Below the pieces are notes generated by a model that was given only the letters and a program-made list of their open reading frames with translations, ran no database searches and was not told the DNA's origin. Below, in pieces: positions 26,561 to 35,940 of a stretch of 51,930 bases of DNA. Location of the stretch: positions 1 through 51,930 of the forward strand of contig JAAFKA010000033.1 of the NCBI GenBank assembly GCA_013299115.1. The letters run 5' to 3'. Numbering within the stretch: position 1 is the stretch's first letter; every line of letters begins with the position of its first letter. This stretch comes from Cytophagales bacterium. GTDB taxonomy: Bacteria; Bacteroidota; Bacteroidia; Cytophagales; Thermoflexibacteraceae. The translations under genes and the position numbers were made by a program.

Positions 26561-26583
26561 ATTTGCCTACTTGATAGGCAAAT
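26561..26583 (+). promoter_or_regulatory. Hairpin and -7-like element upstream of the DsbD gene
   Basis: A 9-bp stem atttgccta / taggcaaat with a 5-nt loop. The overlapping tatatttg at 26558-26565 fits the TAnnTTTG -7 consensus, but no TTG lies at the right distance upstream. It could be a promoter for the following gene or a member of the TTGCCTA hairpin family seen at 13148. Confidence 0.35.
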
Positions 26584-26628
26584 AACCTATTATCAATTCG
26601 GAAATATCCTCCAAATATCAAGTCGTGT

Positions 26629-28815
26629 ATGAAAAAATTTCCAATGAAAAAACAAATTTATTTCCTCCTTACCTTCTTGCTTTTCTTTTGCGGTTGCACG
26701 CAAAAAGCACAGGCACAAATAGAAAAACCAGCTACGTGGCAGGTGGTTTTGTCTGCCAAAGAAGCTAAAATTGGCGACCAAATAGAAGTCAGATTTACGG
26801 TTACCATAGAACCGAATTGGCACTTGTACGCCATGCAACTTCCACCCGACGTGGCAATGCCTACCAAATTTCAATTTGTACCGCACCCTTCTTACCAATT
26901 AGTGGGCAAAACAGAGGAAATTACTAAACCTATCAGCAAGTTTGACAAGGTGTGGGAGGCTACGGTCAGTTATTTTGATAAGAAAGCCGAATTTGTCCAA
27001 AAAATAAAAATCACAGGCAAAAACTTTACCCTCAAAGGCAACATTGACGGCTTAACGTGCAGCGACATAGACGGCAAATGTATTCCCTTAGACGAGGAAT
27101 TTAGTTTGACTACCTTAACTGTCATGGGTGATGTCCCCTCCCCTACTCCACTCACGCAACAAACAACTACCACTACCACAAAAACCACCACAACCTCTGT
27201 TACAACAACAGAAGATACAAAAAATAAAATCAACCCCGATTCGCTAACTTTGTCTGATACGGCAAAGGTAATGAAAGACAGCCTCCCCTCCCCTATTCAA
27301 CCTGCTGTTAATCAGGCAATTACAATACCTGTTCAGGCAATAGAAGACGAAACCATTTCGTTGTGGCAGTTTGCTTTGCTTGCTTTTTTGGGTGGCTTAA
27401 CGGCTTTGTTTACGCCTTGCGTGTTTCCTATGATACCCATGACAGTTTCTTACTTCACCTCTAAGCAAAAAAACAGGGCAAAAGGCATCATAGAGGCTTG
27501 CGTTTATGGTTTGTCTATCATTGGCATTTATACGTTGGTTGGCTTTTTGGTTTCCCGATTATTTGGGGCAGAAGCAGCTAATTGGCTGGCTACCAACTGG
27601 TTGCCCAATGTACTGTTTTTCTTGGTCTTTGTTATTTTTGCAGCCTCATTTTTTGGTGCTTTCGAAATTGTATTGCCTCATACGTGGGTAAACAAAATAG
27701 ATGCCCAAGCCGAAAAAGGTGGTTGGATTGGTATTTTCTTTATGGCTTTTACCTTAGTGTTGGTTTCTTTTTCCTGTACGGGACCTATTGTAGGTAGTAT
27801 TTTAGTGCAATCTGCCGATGGGCAAGTGATAAAACCAGTGATTGGTATGTTGGGTTTTTCGGCTGCTTTTGCCATTCCGTTTACCTTGTTTGCCTTGTTT
27901 CCCTCGTGGCTGCAAAGTCTGCCCAAGTCGGGAGGTTGGCTCAACTCCGTAAAAGTAGTGTTGGGTTTTATAGAATTGGCTTTGGCACTCAAATTTTTGA
28001 GTACAGCCGACCAAGTGGAACATTGGGGTATTTTGCCTCGCCATATTTTTCTTTCCCTCTGGATTGCCATTAGTTTGGCTACTGCCTTGTATCTTTTTGG
28101 CAAAATCCAACTTCCTCACGATAGCAAAACCGAATCTATTGGAGTTTTTAGGTTGTTGTTGGCAATGGTTGCCCTGTCGTTTAGCATTTACCTTGTGCCT
28201 GGTCTTTTCGGCTCGCCATTGAAACCCTTAGCAGGTTATTTGCCACCGCAAACAACCAATGAATTTGATTTGCTCGATGCCTTGCGAACTCAACAAATTG
28301 GAACTAACCCCCAAAAAACAACTATTCCTGCAAATTTGCAACCCAAAAAATACATAGACAAATTTAAGTTGCCACATGGTTTGCAAGGATATTTTGACTA
28401 CCAAGAAGCCTTAGCTGCTGCCAAAGCCCTGAACAAGCCTATTTTCATAGACTTCACAGGACATGGTTGCGTAAACTGCCGAAAAATGGAAGCTGCGGTT
28501 TGGGATAACCCCGAAGTGCTGAGAAGATTGCAAAACGACTTTATTGTGCTGGCTTTGTATGTAGATGACCCAACAGAAGTACCTGAAAATGAGTGGGTTG
28601 TGTCGAAAAAAGATGGCAGAACCAAAAAGACCATAGGCAAAATCAATGCAGATTTGCAAATAACACACCTCAACAACAATGCCCAGCCTTTTTATGTTTT
28701 GCTTGGCACTGCGGGTTTTGCAGGTGGTTTATTGGCTACGCCCCACCAATACGACGAAAATGTGCAGCATTTCATAGACTTTTTGGAAACAGGCAAAAAG
28801 AATTTTGGGAGGTAA
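26629..28815 (+). CDS. DsbD-family thiol:disulfide interchange protein
   Basis: 728 residues; the ATG at 26644 is an alternative start that gives a more compact signal peptide (MKKQIYFLLTFLLFFCG). Domains: an N-terminal periplasmic DsbD-alpha-like domain (about 30-165), a Thr-rich linker (about 170-230), the polytopic CcdA/DsbD-beta core (about 240-545) and a C-terminal thioredoxin domain (about 590-728). Redox cysteines are visible in FTPCVFPMIPMT and SCTGPIVGS of the membrane core and in FTGHGCVNCRKME of the thioredoxin domain (CVNC). It moves electrons from cytoplasmic thioredoxin to periplasmic proteins. The Thr-rich linker resembles the low-complexity tail of the lipoprotein at 5111. Confidence 0.93.
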   Translation: MKKFPMKKQIYFLLTFLLFFCGCTQKAQAQIEKPATWQVVLSAKEAKIGDQIEVRFTVTIEPNWHLYAMQLPPDVAMPTKFQFVPHPSYQLVGKTEEITKPISKFDKVWEATVSYFDKKAEFVQKIKITGKNFTLKGNIDGLTCSDIDGKCIPLDEEFSLTTLTVMGDVPSPTPLTQQTTTTTTKTTTTSVTTTEDTKNKINPDSLTLSDTAKVMKDSLPSPIQPAVNQAITIPVQAIEDETISLWQFALLAFLGGLTALFTPCVFPMIPMTVSYFTSKQKNRAKGIIEACVYGLSIIGIYTLVGFLVSRLFGAEAANWLATNWLPNVLFFLVFVIFAASFFGAFEIVLPHTWVNKIDAQAEKGGWIGIFFMAFTLVLVSFSCTGPIVGSILVQSADGQVIKPVIGMLGFSAAFAIPFTLFALFPSWLQSLPKSGGWLNSVKVVLGFIELALALKFLSTADQVEHWGILPRHIFLSLWIAISLATALYLFGKIQLPHDSKTESIGVFRLLLAMVALSFSIYLVPGLFGSPLKPLAGYLPPQTTNEFDLLDALRTQQIGTNPQKTTIPANLQPKKYIDKFKLPHGLQGYFDYQEALAAAKALNKPIFIDFTGHGCVNCRKMEAAVWDNPEVLRRLQNDFIVLALYVDDPTEVPENEWVVSKKDGRTKKTIGKINADLQITHLNNNAQPFYVLLGTAGFAGGLLATPHQYDENVQHFIDFLETGKKNFGR

Positions 28816-28821
28816 TACAAA

Positions 28822-30015
28822 TTATTGTGGCAGCACCACCTGATAGGTAAGTGTCTGATTTTGTTGCAGTTGATTGGTAAAATCTAAGGTGGCATAATGG
28901 TCTGTAAATTGCAACTGTTCGCCATATTCTACTACCATTTCCACAAAAAGATTGAGCCGTTGCACCTCGTCAAAATTGGCAAATTGGGGCGAAAAGTCAA
29001 AATGCAACAAATAATCGAATAAATCTCGACTGTTGCGGGCAAACAAAGCAAACAACTCATCTTTGTCTATCTCAACCACCGAAGTTTTGCCCAGCGTGGT
29101 GTTCATAACAACTTTTGCAGGCGGCGTATAAGTGTAGGCAGTGTGCAGCTTTTCTCTCAACTTTTTGACAACTTTTATGCCTTCCTCCTCATACAAATAG
29201 TGCAGCGAAACGTAAGGTTTCGGTCTTTCATACTGCGTGAGGTGCAAGGCGTGGAGTTGGTGGGCTACTTGGCTAATATTCGATACATAATGCAAGCCCG
29301 CCGACTTGTCTTTCAGTTCTTTGAGGCGGTGAATGTGCTTATAAAACTCGTCTTGTTGGTAAATTTTGTGCAAATACTCTACAATTTGGTTCTGAATATC
29401 GAACAAATACGTGCTGTTTTGCAAAAAACTTTGTTTCAGGTTAATTACCAACTGATTCATTTCCTCGTCTATTGCCAAGAGAGTTTTGTAAGTCTCCAAT
29501 AACTTTTTGCTTTCCTCTATGCCCTCGTTTAGCATAGCTATATCTTGTCTGCAATAGCCCAACTCCATTTTTTTGAGTTCATAACTCTGTGCAGATTTAT
29601 AAGACTCGTCTATCTTGCCCCGCAACCTCACTATCAAAGCCAGCAAAGTATTGCGTAGCCGTTGCAACAATCTTTTGACCTGTTGCAAATAATCTCCTCT
29701 TAGACTTTCTGAGTAGTATGCCAAATTGCGTTTTATTCTCTCCAAAATATCGCCAACTGCCCCTGTGTTTATTTCGCCTGTGTGCAAAAAATCACTCAAA
29801 AAATCGACAACTCTTTCATCTAAAAAGTATTTGTGGTTTGTTTCCTGTATGATTTGGAAATTGAGCAACCGCCTAAACCTGTCTTCGGTTAGTTGGGAAT
29901 CTGCCTCAAACAATTCATCTTTAAAACGAGGGTGGGGCTTGCTCGAAAAAAGCAACTCTACCACTTTTTGGTTGTGGTAGAGAGTGCCAATAAATTCTTG
30001 TAGGTTGGTTTTCAT
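28822..30015 (-). CDS. Helical protein of unknown function, weakly kleisin-like
   Basis: 397 residues, no signal peptide or membrane helix, so cytoplasmic. The first ~75 residues look like a winged-helix unit (LTEDRFRRLLNFQIIQETNHKYFLDERVVDFL). The middle (about 80-260) is a run of long helices with coiled-coil character, and the end is mixed alpha/beta. That order is reminiscent of MukF/MksF/JetA-type kleisin subunits, but the resemblance is only in layout. No SMC-like ATPase or nuclease gene is adjacent, which argues against a Wadjet or Mks operon here. It starts 27 bp after the hisB stop, so it may be co-transcribed with hisB. Not recognised with confidence. Confidence 0.6.
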   Translation of the reverse strand: MKTNLQEFIGTLYHNQKVVELLFSSKPHPRFKDELFEADSQLTEDRFRRLLNFQIIQETNHKYFLDERVVDFLSDFLHTGEINTGAVGDILERIKRNLAYYSESLRGDYLQQVKRLLQRLRNTLLALIVRLRGKIDESYKSAQSYELKKMELGYCRQDIAMLNEGIEESKKLLETYKTLLAIDEEMNQLVINLKQSFLQNSTYLFDIQNQIVEYLHKIYQQDEFYKHIHRLKELKDKSAGLHYVSNISQVAHQLHALHLTQYERPKPYVSLHYLYEEEGIKVVKKLREKLHTAYTYTPPAKVVMNTTLGKTSVVEIDKDELFALFARNSRDLFDYLLHFDFSPQFANFDEVQRLNLFVEMVVEYGEQLQFTDHYATLDFTNQLQQNQTLTYQVVLPQ

Positions 30016-30042
30016 TTAAACAAATTATTGTTAATCAAATAG

Positions 30043-31170
30043 TTACAAAATTCCTTTTGTCGTTGGCAATATCATTTTATTTGCATCTCTTTTCACAGCC
30101 ATTTGAATACTTTTGGCTAAGGCTTTAAAAATACCTTCAATTTTGTGGTGTTCGTTGTTGCCTGTTGCCTTGATGTTCAGGTTTGCTTTTGCCCCGTCTG
30201 CAAAAGATTTGAAAAAATGCTCGAACATTTCGGTTGGCATTTCGCCTATTTTTTCTCTCCAAAAAGCAGCCTCCCAAACCAACCAAGACCTACCACCAAA
30301 ATCGAGGGCTACCTGTGCCAAACAGTCGTCCATCGGCAGACAAAAACCATAGCGTTGAATACCTTTTTTGTCGCCCAAAGCCTTTGCAAAAACTTCGCCT
30401 AAGGCTATGGCAGTATCCTCTATGGTGTGGTGTTCGTCTATGTGCAGGTCGCCGACTACGTGCAGGTGCAGGTCTATGCCCGAATGTTTGGCTAATTGGT
30501 CGAGCAAGTGGTCGAAAAAGCCAATGCCTGTGTGAATGGTGCTTTTGCCTGTGCCATCGAGGTTGAGAGCAACCGAAATTTGGGTTTCGTTGGTTTTTCG
30601 TTCTACGAAGGCTTGGCGAATGGGTAGCAATAAAAAGTTTACAATTTCTGCCCAGTTGTTAGCTTCCAAAGCTAAGTAAGGTTGCAAATCGGCAGGTACA
30701 GTTACGTGCTGGTTGTAGGGGTGGCGAATGAAAATGCCCTTTGCACCCAAATTTTTTGCCAACTGCACATCAGTCAATCTGTCGCCAATGGTGTAAGAAT
30801 TTGCTAAGTCGTAAGCAGCCGAAAAATAGCCTTGCAATAGTCCTGTATTGGGTTTTCTATTAGGCGAATTTTCATGCTCAAAATGTTCGTCTATATGCAC
30901 CGCAGCAAAAGTAATCCCTTGACTTTCAAATATTTGCATCATTTTGTTGTGTGTTTCCCAAAAACTTTCGGCAGGGAAAGCAGGAGTTCCCATGCCATCT
31001 TGGTTCGTAACCATGACGAAGGCGTAGGGACTTTGCTTGCTCAATCTATGTAATTGGTGGATAACATCAGGCAAAAAAGCCAACTTTTGCAGCGAATCTA
31101 TCTGAAAATCTGTTTGTGGTTCTTCTATCAAAGTACCATCTCTGTCGATGAATAAAACTTTTTGCATCAT
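30043..31170 (-). CDS. hisB: Bifunctional histidinol-phosphatase / IGP dehydratase
   Basis: 375 residues, matching the two-domain HisB. The N-terminal HAD-type phosphatase (about 1-165) has KVLFIDRDGTLIEEP with the nucleophile Asp, VTNQDGMG, and IGDRLTDVQLAKNLGA. It removes phosphate from histidinol phosphate. The C-terminal dehydratase (about 190-375) carries FDHLLDQLAKHSGIDL and GDLHIDEHHTIEDTAIALG with the His/Glu manganese ligands, plus ATGNNEHHKIEG. Two ATG codons are adjacent (31170 and 31167). It is the only histidine gene here, so the his pathway is not clustered at this site. An AACCTTATAAGGTT repeat array lies just upstream. Confidence 0.96.
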   Translation of the reverse strand: MMQKVLFIDRDGTLIEEPQTDFQIDSLQKLAFLPDVIHQLHRLSKQSPYAFVMVTNQDGMGTPAFPAESFWETHNKMMQIFESQGITFAAVHIDEHFEHENSPNRKPNTGLLQGYFSAAYDLANSYTIGDRLTDVQLAKNLGAKGIFIRHPYNQHVTVPADLQPYLALEANNWAEIVNFLLLPIRQAFVERKTNETQISVALNLDGTGKSTIHTGIGFFDHLLDQLAKHSGIDLHLHVVGDLHIDEHHTIEDTAIALGEVFAKALGDKKGIQRYGFCLPMDDCLAQVALDFGGRSWLVWEAAFWREKIGEMPTEMFEHFFKSFADGAKANLNIKATGNNEHHKIEGIFKALAKSIQMAVKRDANKMILPTTKGIL

Positions 31171-31182
31171 AATTCTTTAGCT

Positions 31183-31275
31183 AAACCTTATAAGGTTTTT
31201 AAAACCTTATAAGGTTTCGGATAGGTTTTTAAAACCTTATAAGGTTTCGGATAGGTTTTTAAAACCTTATAAGGT
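31183..31275. repeat. 30-bp tandem repeat with AACCTTATAAGGTT palindromes
   Basis: Exact 30-bp units start at 31201 and 31231, with a half unit at 31261-31275 and a related 18 bp at 31183. Each holds the self-complementary aaccttataaggtt, four copies in all. The array separates the methyltransferase stop (31287, upstream on the minus strand) from hisB, so it is transcribed between the two genes and would give up to four stacked hairpins. Confidence 0.9.
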
Positions 31276-31286
31276 TTTCTTATCAT

Positions 31287-32111
31287 TTACTTTTGGCTAA
31301 AAATAACAGTGTTCCACGCCAGCCTGTTGATAAACGGCAGACTAAGCAGGAAATGGTCTAACAAAATCAAGATTTTGAACCAGCCTCCAATGCTTTTGTC
31401 GGTTTCTTTATACATTTTTTTCCAATACCTTTCTTGGTTGGGGTGTACGCCCTGAAACAGATAATAGTTGATAAACAACAAGAGGGTGCAGAGCCAAAAC
31501 TCTTTGTGATAGACCTTGCTAAAATATTTTTTATAGACATCGAGCATCTCAAAACCTATGGGGGTTTCGTCTATGGTGCGGACTTCGGTAGCCATTTTTC
31601 GATAGACATTGATAACAGGATTGTATCTTAGGGGGTCGAAAGTGATGAGCCAACCACCTTTTTTGAGGTATTTGTGCATATTGGTCAGCCACAATTCGTG
31701 GTCAGACGTGGGTACATGGTGCATCACATTGGCACAATAAATAAAATCGAAAGTGCCTTCTGCAAATTCCAATTTCTCTACGGGGGCAACCACATAATCT
31801 AAGGTAACTTGGTAACGAGCAGCCAATTTTTGGGCTACTTCCAACATTTTGGGCGAAATATCGTTAGACACCACCGAAGCACCTTGCAAGGCAAAATACA
31901 CCGAACTTTCGCCAAAGCCTGCCCCCACGTCTAAAATCCGTTTGCCTTTGAGGTTGCCCATCTGTGCCACAATAAACTTGTTTTCGGTAGCACAAATTCC
32001 CTCAAATTGGGCAATAACGTCTATTTCAGCTATGTTTTCGGCATCAGCCCAGTCGTTATGAAATGTGGCTTCTCTTTCGTGTAATTTTTGTATATCGGTA
32101 GTTGTTTCCAT
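31287..32111 (-). CDS. SAM-dependent methyltransferase
   Basis: 274 residues. The class I Rossmann methyltransferase core is in the first ~170 residues: ILDVGAGFGESSVYFALQGA (SAM loop, about residues 60-79), SNDISPKMLEVAQKL (acidic end of strand 2), and FDFIYCANVMHHVP (strand 4). The C-terminal ~100 residues are hydrophobic and basic (FWLCTLLLFINYYLF and ILILLDHFLLSLPF), suggesting membrane association and a lipid or quinone-like substrate (inference). It lies between the small membrane-protein gene and the tandem repeat upstream of hisB, all on the minus strand. Confidence 0.85.
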   Translation of the reverse strand: METTTDIQKLHEREATFHNDWADAENIAEIDVIAQFEGICATENKFIVAQMGNLKGKRILDVGAGFGESSVYFALQGASVVSNDISPKMLEVAQKLAARYQVTLDYVVAPVEKLEFAEGTFDFIYCANVMHHVPTSDHELWLTNMHKYLKKGGWLITFDPLRYNPVINVYRKMATEVRTIDETPIGFEMLDVYKKYFSKVYHKEFWLCTLLLFINYYLFQGVHPNQERYWKKMYKETDKSIGGWFKILILLDHFLLSLPFINRLAWNTVIFSQK

Positions 32112-32197
32112 TTTTCGTGCAATAAAGTCGCAAAGTTAATAGAAAACATTGAAAATAGGAGTAAAAAAGTGTAATTGTTTTATTCCTTCTTATCACT

Positions 32198-32428
32198 TCA
32201 TTTTTTACCCTTTTTGTTGCTTTTTTTATGGGCTGTTTCTGTTTTAATTTCGGCAACAGTTTGGTTGGCTTTGCCCACAGCCAACCTATAACGCAAGCCC
32301 AAAATAAAAGAAAGAGAAATCATAAAAAGCCAATAGCTGCTTTTGATTCCATACACCATAGATTGGTGAATACCGATAAGGAAAACGGCTATCGCAAAAG
32401 ATAGCAAAACAACGTCTAAGAGTTTCAT
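32198..32428 (-). CDS. Small two-helix membrane protein with Lys-rich tail
   Basis: 76 residues from the ATG at 32428; 12 further upstream codons in the open frame run toward the palindromic repeat and are unlikely to be used. Helix 1 (LLDVVLLSFAIAVFLIGI) and helix 2 (YWLFMISLSFILGLRY) are followed by a 25-residue hydrophilic tail ending KKSNKKGKK, expected to be cytoplasmic. Proteins of this size and layout occur in other Bacteroidota, but no function is known to me. Confidence 0.7.
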   Translation of the reverse strand: MKLLDVVLLSFAIAVFLIGIHQSMVYGIKSSYWLFMISLSFILGLRYRLAVGKANQTVAEIKTETAHKKSNKKGKK

Positions 32429-32453
32429 AATTCCATTTTTATAACTATTTAGG

Positions 32454-32518
32454 TACGTTGGCAATGGTCTGCGACCATTGCCAACGTACTTTTAAGGTCT
32501 GCGACCATTGCCAACGTA
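32454..32518. repeat. Dispersed palindrome copy 4
   Basis: A perfect 16-bp palindrome tacgttggcaatggtc / gaccattgccaacgta around tgc (32454-32488), followed by a second inverted arm at 32503-32518. The unit ggtctgcgaccattgccaac recurs with a 30-bp period (starts 32466 and 32496). It lies between the glycosidase gene and the small membrane-protein gene. Confidence 0.9.
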
Positions 32519-32532
32519 CTTTTAGCATATTT

Positions 32533-35277
32533 TTACAAATGCAAATCGTGAATCAACTCTGCCACCAGACCTGTCCAGCCTGTTTGATGCGAAGCCCCCA
32601 AACCTAAGCCCGAATCACCGTGAAAATACTCGTAAAACTGCACGTAGTCCTTGAAATGCTGGTCGTGCTGGAGTTTTGAGGCTTTGCCGTAAGCAGGTCT
32701 TTCGCCTGCATTGTTTCGTTCAAAGAGTTTGATGAGTCGTTTCGACAACTCTAAGGCTACATCTCGCAAGTTATAAAAATTACCCGAATTGGTTGGGTAC
32801 TCAAATTTTTCGTCATCACCATAATACTCATAAAATTTGAGCAAAGACTCAATTATCATATAATTGACAGGAAACCAGACAGGACCTCGCCAGTTGGAAT
32901 TGCCCCCAAACATAGACGAATCGGACTCACCGGGCAGATACTTGACTGAAAAGACATGATTACCCAAAGGAAAATGATAAGGATTTTCTAAATGGTGTTT
33001 AGACAAGGCTCGAATACCAAAATCCGACAAAAATTCGGTTTCGTCTAACATTCTTCTTAGCGTACATTTCAAACGGTGAATCCTCAACAAAGACAACATT
33101 CGGGTTTCGCCTTTGCCGTATTGATACCAACGCGAAACTAAGGAGGCTAAGTCGGGTCTGTTTTTCAATATCCACTCCAAACGGCGTTTGAAGTCGGGCA
33201 GTTTTTCTAAGAGTTCAGGCGTAAGCACCTCTACGGCAAACAAGGGAGTCAAACCGACCATAGACCGTACTTTGAGTCTTTGGTATTTGCCATCAGAAGT
33301 GTGTAACAGGTCGTAATAAAACTCGTCTTCCTCGTCCCATAGATTTTTTTGCTCCTCGCCCAAATTGGACAAAGCACCTGCAATGGACAAAAAATGCTCG
33401 AAAAATTTCGATGCCATTTCTTGGTAGTAAGGCTTGGTAATGGACAATTCTAAGGCAATTCGCATCATGTTTAGCGAATACATAGCCATCCAACTGGTGC
33501 CGTCGGCTTGCTCCATAAAGGTATTTTCGGGCAGTTTCATATTGCGGTCAAATACACCAATGTTGTCAAGTCCCAAAAAGCCACCTTCAAACAAGTTGTT
33601 GCCCTCTTTGTCTTTTTGATTGACCCACCAAGTAAAATTCATTAACAATTTGTGGAAAATTTTTGCCAAAAAGTCAAAATCTCCTATGCCTTGATTTTGC
33701 TCTTTATCTATGCAATACACTTTCCACGCCCCATACGCATGGACGGGCGGATTTACGTCTGAAAAATTCCATTCATAAGCAGGAATTTGTCCGTTGGGGT
33801 GCATATAATACTCTCGCAACATAAGTTGCAGTTGGCGTTTTGCAAAATTGGAGTCTATCCTCGCCAACGGAATACAGTGAAAAGCCAAATCCCATGCGGC
33901 ATACCAAGGATATTCCCACTTGTCGGGCATGGAAATCAAATTGGAATTATAGAGGTGTTTCCAATGCGAATTTCTACCCACTTTTCTTTCTTTATGCACA
34001 GGCTCTAAATCGGGATTAGGGTCGCCGTTGAGCCATTGGTTTATGTTGTAATAATAGTATTGTTTGCACCACATCATACCCGCCAAAGCTTGGCGTTGTA
34101 TCTTTTTCATTTCTGCATCTTTCAGGTGCAGTTGGAGGTGGTCGTAAAAAGTATCAGCCTCTTTTAGTCTGGTTTCAAACAATTTGTCGAAGTGCAAAAA
34201 CGGCGGTTCTGCCAATGTTTTACGCATTTCGGGCGTGGAGGGTGCATATTCTGCCTCCTGCATGGGTGCATACATCTCTTGCGGAGTCATCATGTACGGA
34301 TTGGCGGAAGGCGGAATAAAAGATTTTGACAACCTCAACCGAATTTCGACCCTGCCAAACGGCGCCACATGAGAATGGTAATGCAAGGCTGCCTTTGTTC
34401 CTTTCAACGAAGGGTTAATGGCACTGCCTTTGTTATTGACCACAAATTCATTGATACCATCTTTCAAATAACGGCTGGTGTTGGGTTTGCCGTAGGCTTT
34501 TTGGCGGTTGGTTTCGTTTTCGCAAAACAACAATTCGGGCTTGCCCTCGTAGTGAAACCTGAAATTGCCCAGCGAAGCATGAGAAGCAAAAATTTGTTGC
34601 TCATCTTTGACATAAAGCAAAGGTTTGTCTTCCCAATAGCCCCAACTCCACGTATTTCTAAACCAAATGGTAGGCAACAGATGCAATTCGGCTTCTTTGC
34701 CACACCGATTGTAAGCCGTAATTTTGATTAAAATATCTTCGGCATCGGCTTTTGCGTACTCCACAAAAACATCAAAATATTCATCTTTATCAAAAATTCC
34801 TGTATCAATCAGCTCATATTCGGGGTCTAAACGGCTGCGTTGTTTGTTGATGACATACAACTCCTCATAAGGAAAACGGTTGTGCGGATATTTATACAAC
34901 ATTTTCATATACGAGTGCGTAGGCGTAGAGTCCAGATAATAATATAACTCCTTCACGTCTTCGCCATGATTGCCCTCTTGGTTGGTCAGCCCAAACAACC
35001 TTTCTTTGAGAAAAGGGTCTTTTCCATTCCACAAGCCTAACGAAAAACACAAAGTATTTTTGGTATCAGACAAACCTGCAATGCCGTCTTCGCCCCACCG
35101 ATACGCCATACTCCTCGACAGGTCGAAGGTAAGGTAGCCCCAGGCGTTGCCATGTTTGCTATAATCTTCCCGCACAGTTCCCCATTGTCTTTCAGAAAGA
35201 TAAGGTCCCCACTTTTTCCAGCCTGTATTGTTTACGGTCTTGCGTAGCCTTTCTTGCTCCTTGTTTGTATGCGTCAT
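32533..35277 (-). CDS. GH63-like (MGH1-type) glucosidase
   Basis: 914 residues, cytoplasmic (no signal peptide). The N-terminal ~360 residues are beta-rich and begin with WGPYLSERQWGTVREDYSKHG. The C-terminal (alpha/alpha)6 barrel shows the GH63/MGH1 pattern: MPDKWEYPWYAAWDLAFHCIPLA, PAYEWNFSDVNPPVHAYGAW, and the acidic segment WDEEDEFYYDLLHTSDG, then GGNSNWRGPVWFPVNYMIIESL. Glutamates in these segments are candidates for the acid/base pair. GH63 relatives cleave alpha-glucosides; the exact substrate is not predictable. It is the longest gene in its neighbourhood and stands alone, with no sugar transporter or regulator beside it. Confidence 0.85.
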   Translation of the reverse strand: MTHTNKEQERLRKTVNNTGWKKWGPYLSERQWGTVREDYSKHGNAWGYLTFDLSRSMAYRWGEDGIAGLSDTKNTLCFSLGLWNGKDPFLKERLFGLTNQEGNHGEDVKELYYYLDSTPTHSYMKMLYKYPHNRFPYEELYVINKQRSRLDPEYELIDTGIFDKDEYFDVFVEYAKADAEDILIKITAYNRCGKEAELHLLPTIWFRNTWSWGYWEDKPLLYVKDEQQIFASHASLGNFRFHYEGKPELLFCENETNRQKAYGKPNTSRYLKDGINEFVVNNKGSAINPSLKGTKAALHYHSHVAPFGRVEIRLRLSKSFIPPSANPYMMTPQEMYAPMQEAEYAPSTPEMRKTLAEPPFLHFDKLFETRLKEADTFYDHLQLHLKDAEMKKIQRQALAGMMWCKQYYYYNINQWLNGDPNPDLEPVHKERKVGRNSHWKHLYNSNLISMPDKWEYPWYAAWDLAFHCIPLARIDSNFAKRQLQLMLREYYMHPNGQIPAYEWNFSDVNPPVHAYGAWKVYCIDKEQNQGIGDFDFLAKIFHKLLMNFTWWVNQKDKEGNNLFEGGFLGLDNIGVFDRNMKLPENTFMEQADGTSWMAMYSLNMMRIALELSITKPYYQEMASKFFEHFLSIAGALSNLGEEQKNLWDEEDEFYYDLLHTSDGKYQRLKVRSMVGLTPLFAVEVLTPELLEKLPDFKRRLEWILKNRPDLASLVSRWYQYGKGETRMLSLLRIHRLKCTLRRMLDETEFLSDFGIRALSKHHLENPYHFPLGNHVFSVKYLPGESDSSMFGGNSNWRGPVWFPVNYMIIESLLKFYEYYGDDEKFEYPTNSGNFYNLRDVALELSKRLIKLFERNNAGERPAYGKASKLQHDQHFKDYVQFYEYFHGDSGLGLGASHQTGWTGLVAELIHDLHL

Positions 35278-35437
35278 GATGTATGGTCGTTGTGGTTAAA
35301 GCCAAAATATTTGGTAATGAAAACTGAAATCTACAAAAATTATTAGCAATTTTGCAAAATATTAAAAAATAAAATATGATTAGAGTAAATTGCAAGCAAC
35401 TTTTGTTTGCGTATATTTACTTAAATTCGTTTTAGCT

Positions 35438-35926
35438 ATGTATTACTTTACCCTCACTTTGCACAAGAGTTTTCAAACACCTTTGATACAATATCTTTAT
35501 GCTTTTAAGGAATATGTGGAGGTAGCAAAAGAAAAACAGTTTGATATGCAAATAAAGCAAGGGGCTACGGAGTTAATCATTATCACCAACGGCAAAAACG
35601 AGGTAAAACCCCATGAATTGGAGCTTTATTTTAAGGAATATGTAGAATTTGCTTTTTTGCAAGCCGAAGACCGAATCATAAACTACGAAGGCAAGGGAGA
35701 AATGTCGCCCAATGTAGCAGATTTTTTGCATCTCAAAATAGACAATGTAGTGGGCAATTTGAAAAATCAGTTGCGAATAGCCAAAATGGAATTACAATTT
35801 TTGAGAAAAGACCACCAAAGTTTACTCCAACTTCACGAACAAACAAAAATAGGCTACCAAGATGTTTTAAAGGAGAAAAATGAAGACATTGCTTTTTTGC
35901 GGTCTTTAAGTAAGTTTATCACTTAG
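35438..35926 (+). CDS. Hypothetical protein with C-terminal coiled coil
   Basis: 162 residues from the ATG at 35438; the open frame extends 16 codons upstream through AT-rich promoter-like DNA. The N-terminal half (YYFTLTLHKSFQTPLIQYLYAFKEYVEVA, then ATELIIITNGKNEVKPHELELYFKEY) looks alpha/beta. The C-terminal half (about residues 100-160, NLKNQLRIAKMELQFLRKDHQSLLQLHE onward in pattern) is a long coiled coil that could mediate dimerisation. No signal peptide. I do not recognise the family. A repeat element follows its stop. Confidence 0.6.
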   Translation: MYYFTLTLHKSFQTPLIQYLYAFKEYVEVAKEKQFDMQIKQGATELIIITNGKNEVKPHELELYFKEYVEFAFLQAEDRIINYEGKGEMSPNVADFLHLKIDNVVGNLKNQLRIAKMELQFLRKDHQSLLQLHEQTKIGYQDVLKEKNEDIAFLRSLSKFIT

Positions 35927-35940
35927 TTGTCAATTTTTAT

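Noticed and set aside
28822-31170. Wadjet or other SMC-type defence operon
   Set aside because: Only one protein with a vaguely kleisin-like layout; neighbours are hisB and DsbD, with no SMC ATPase or TOPRIM nuclease.
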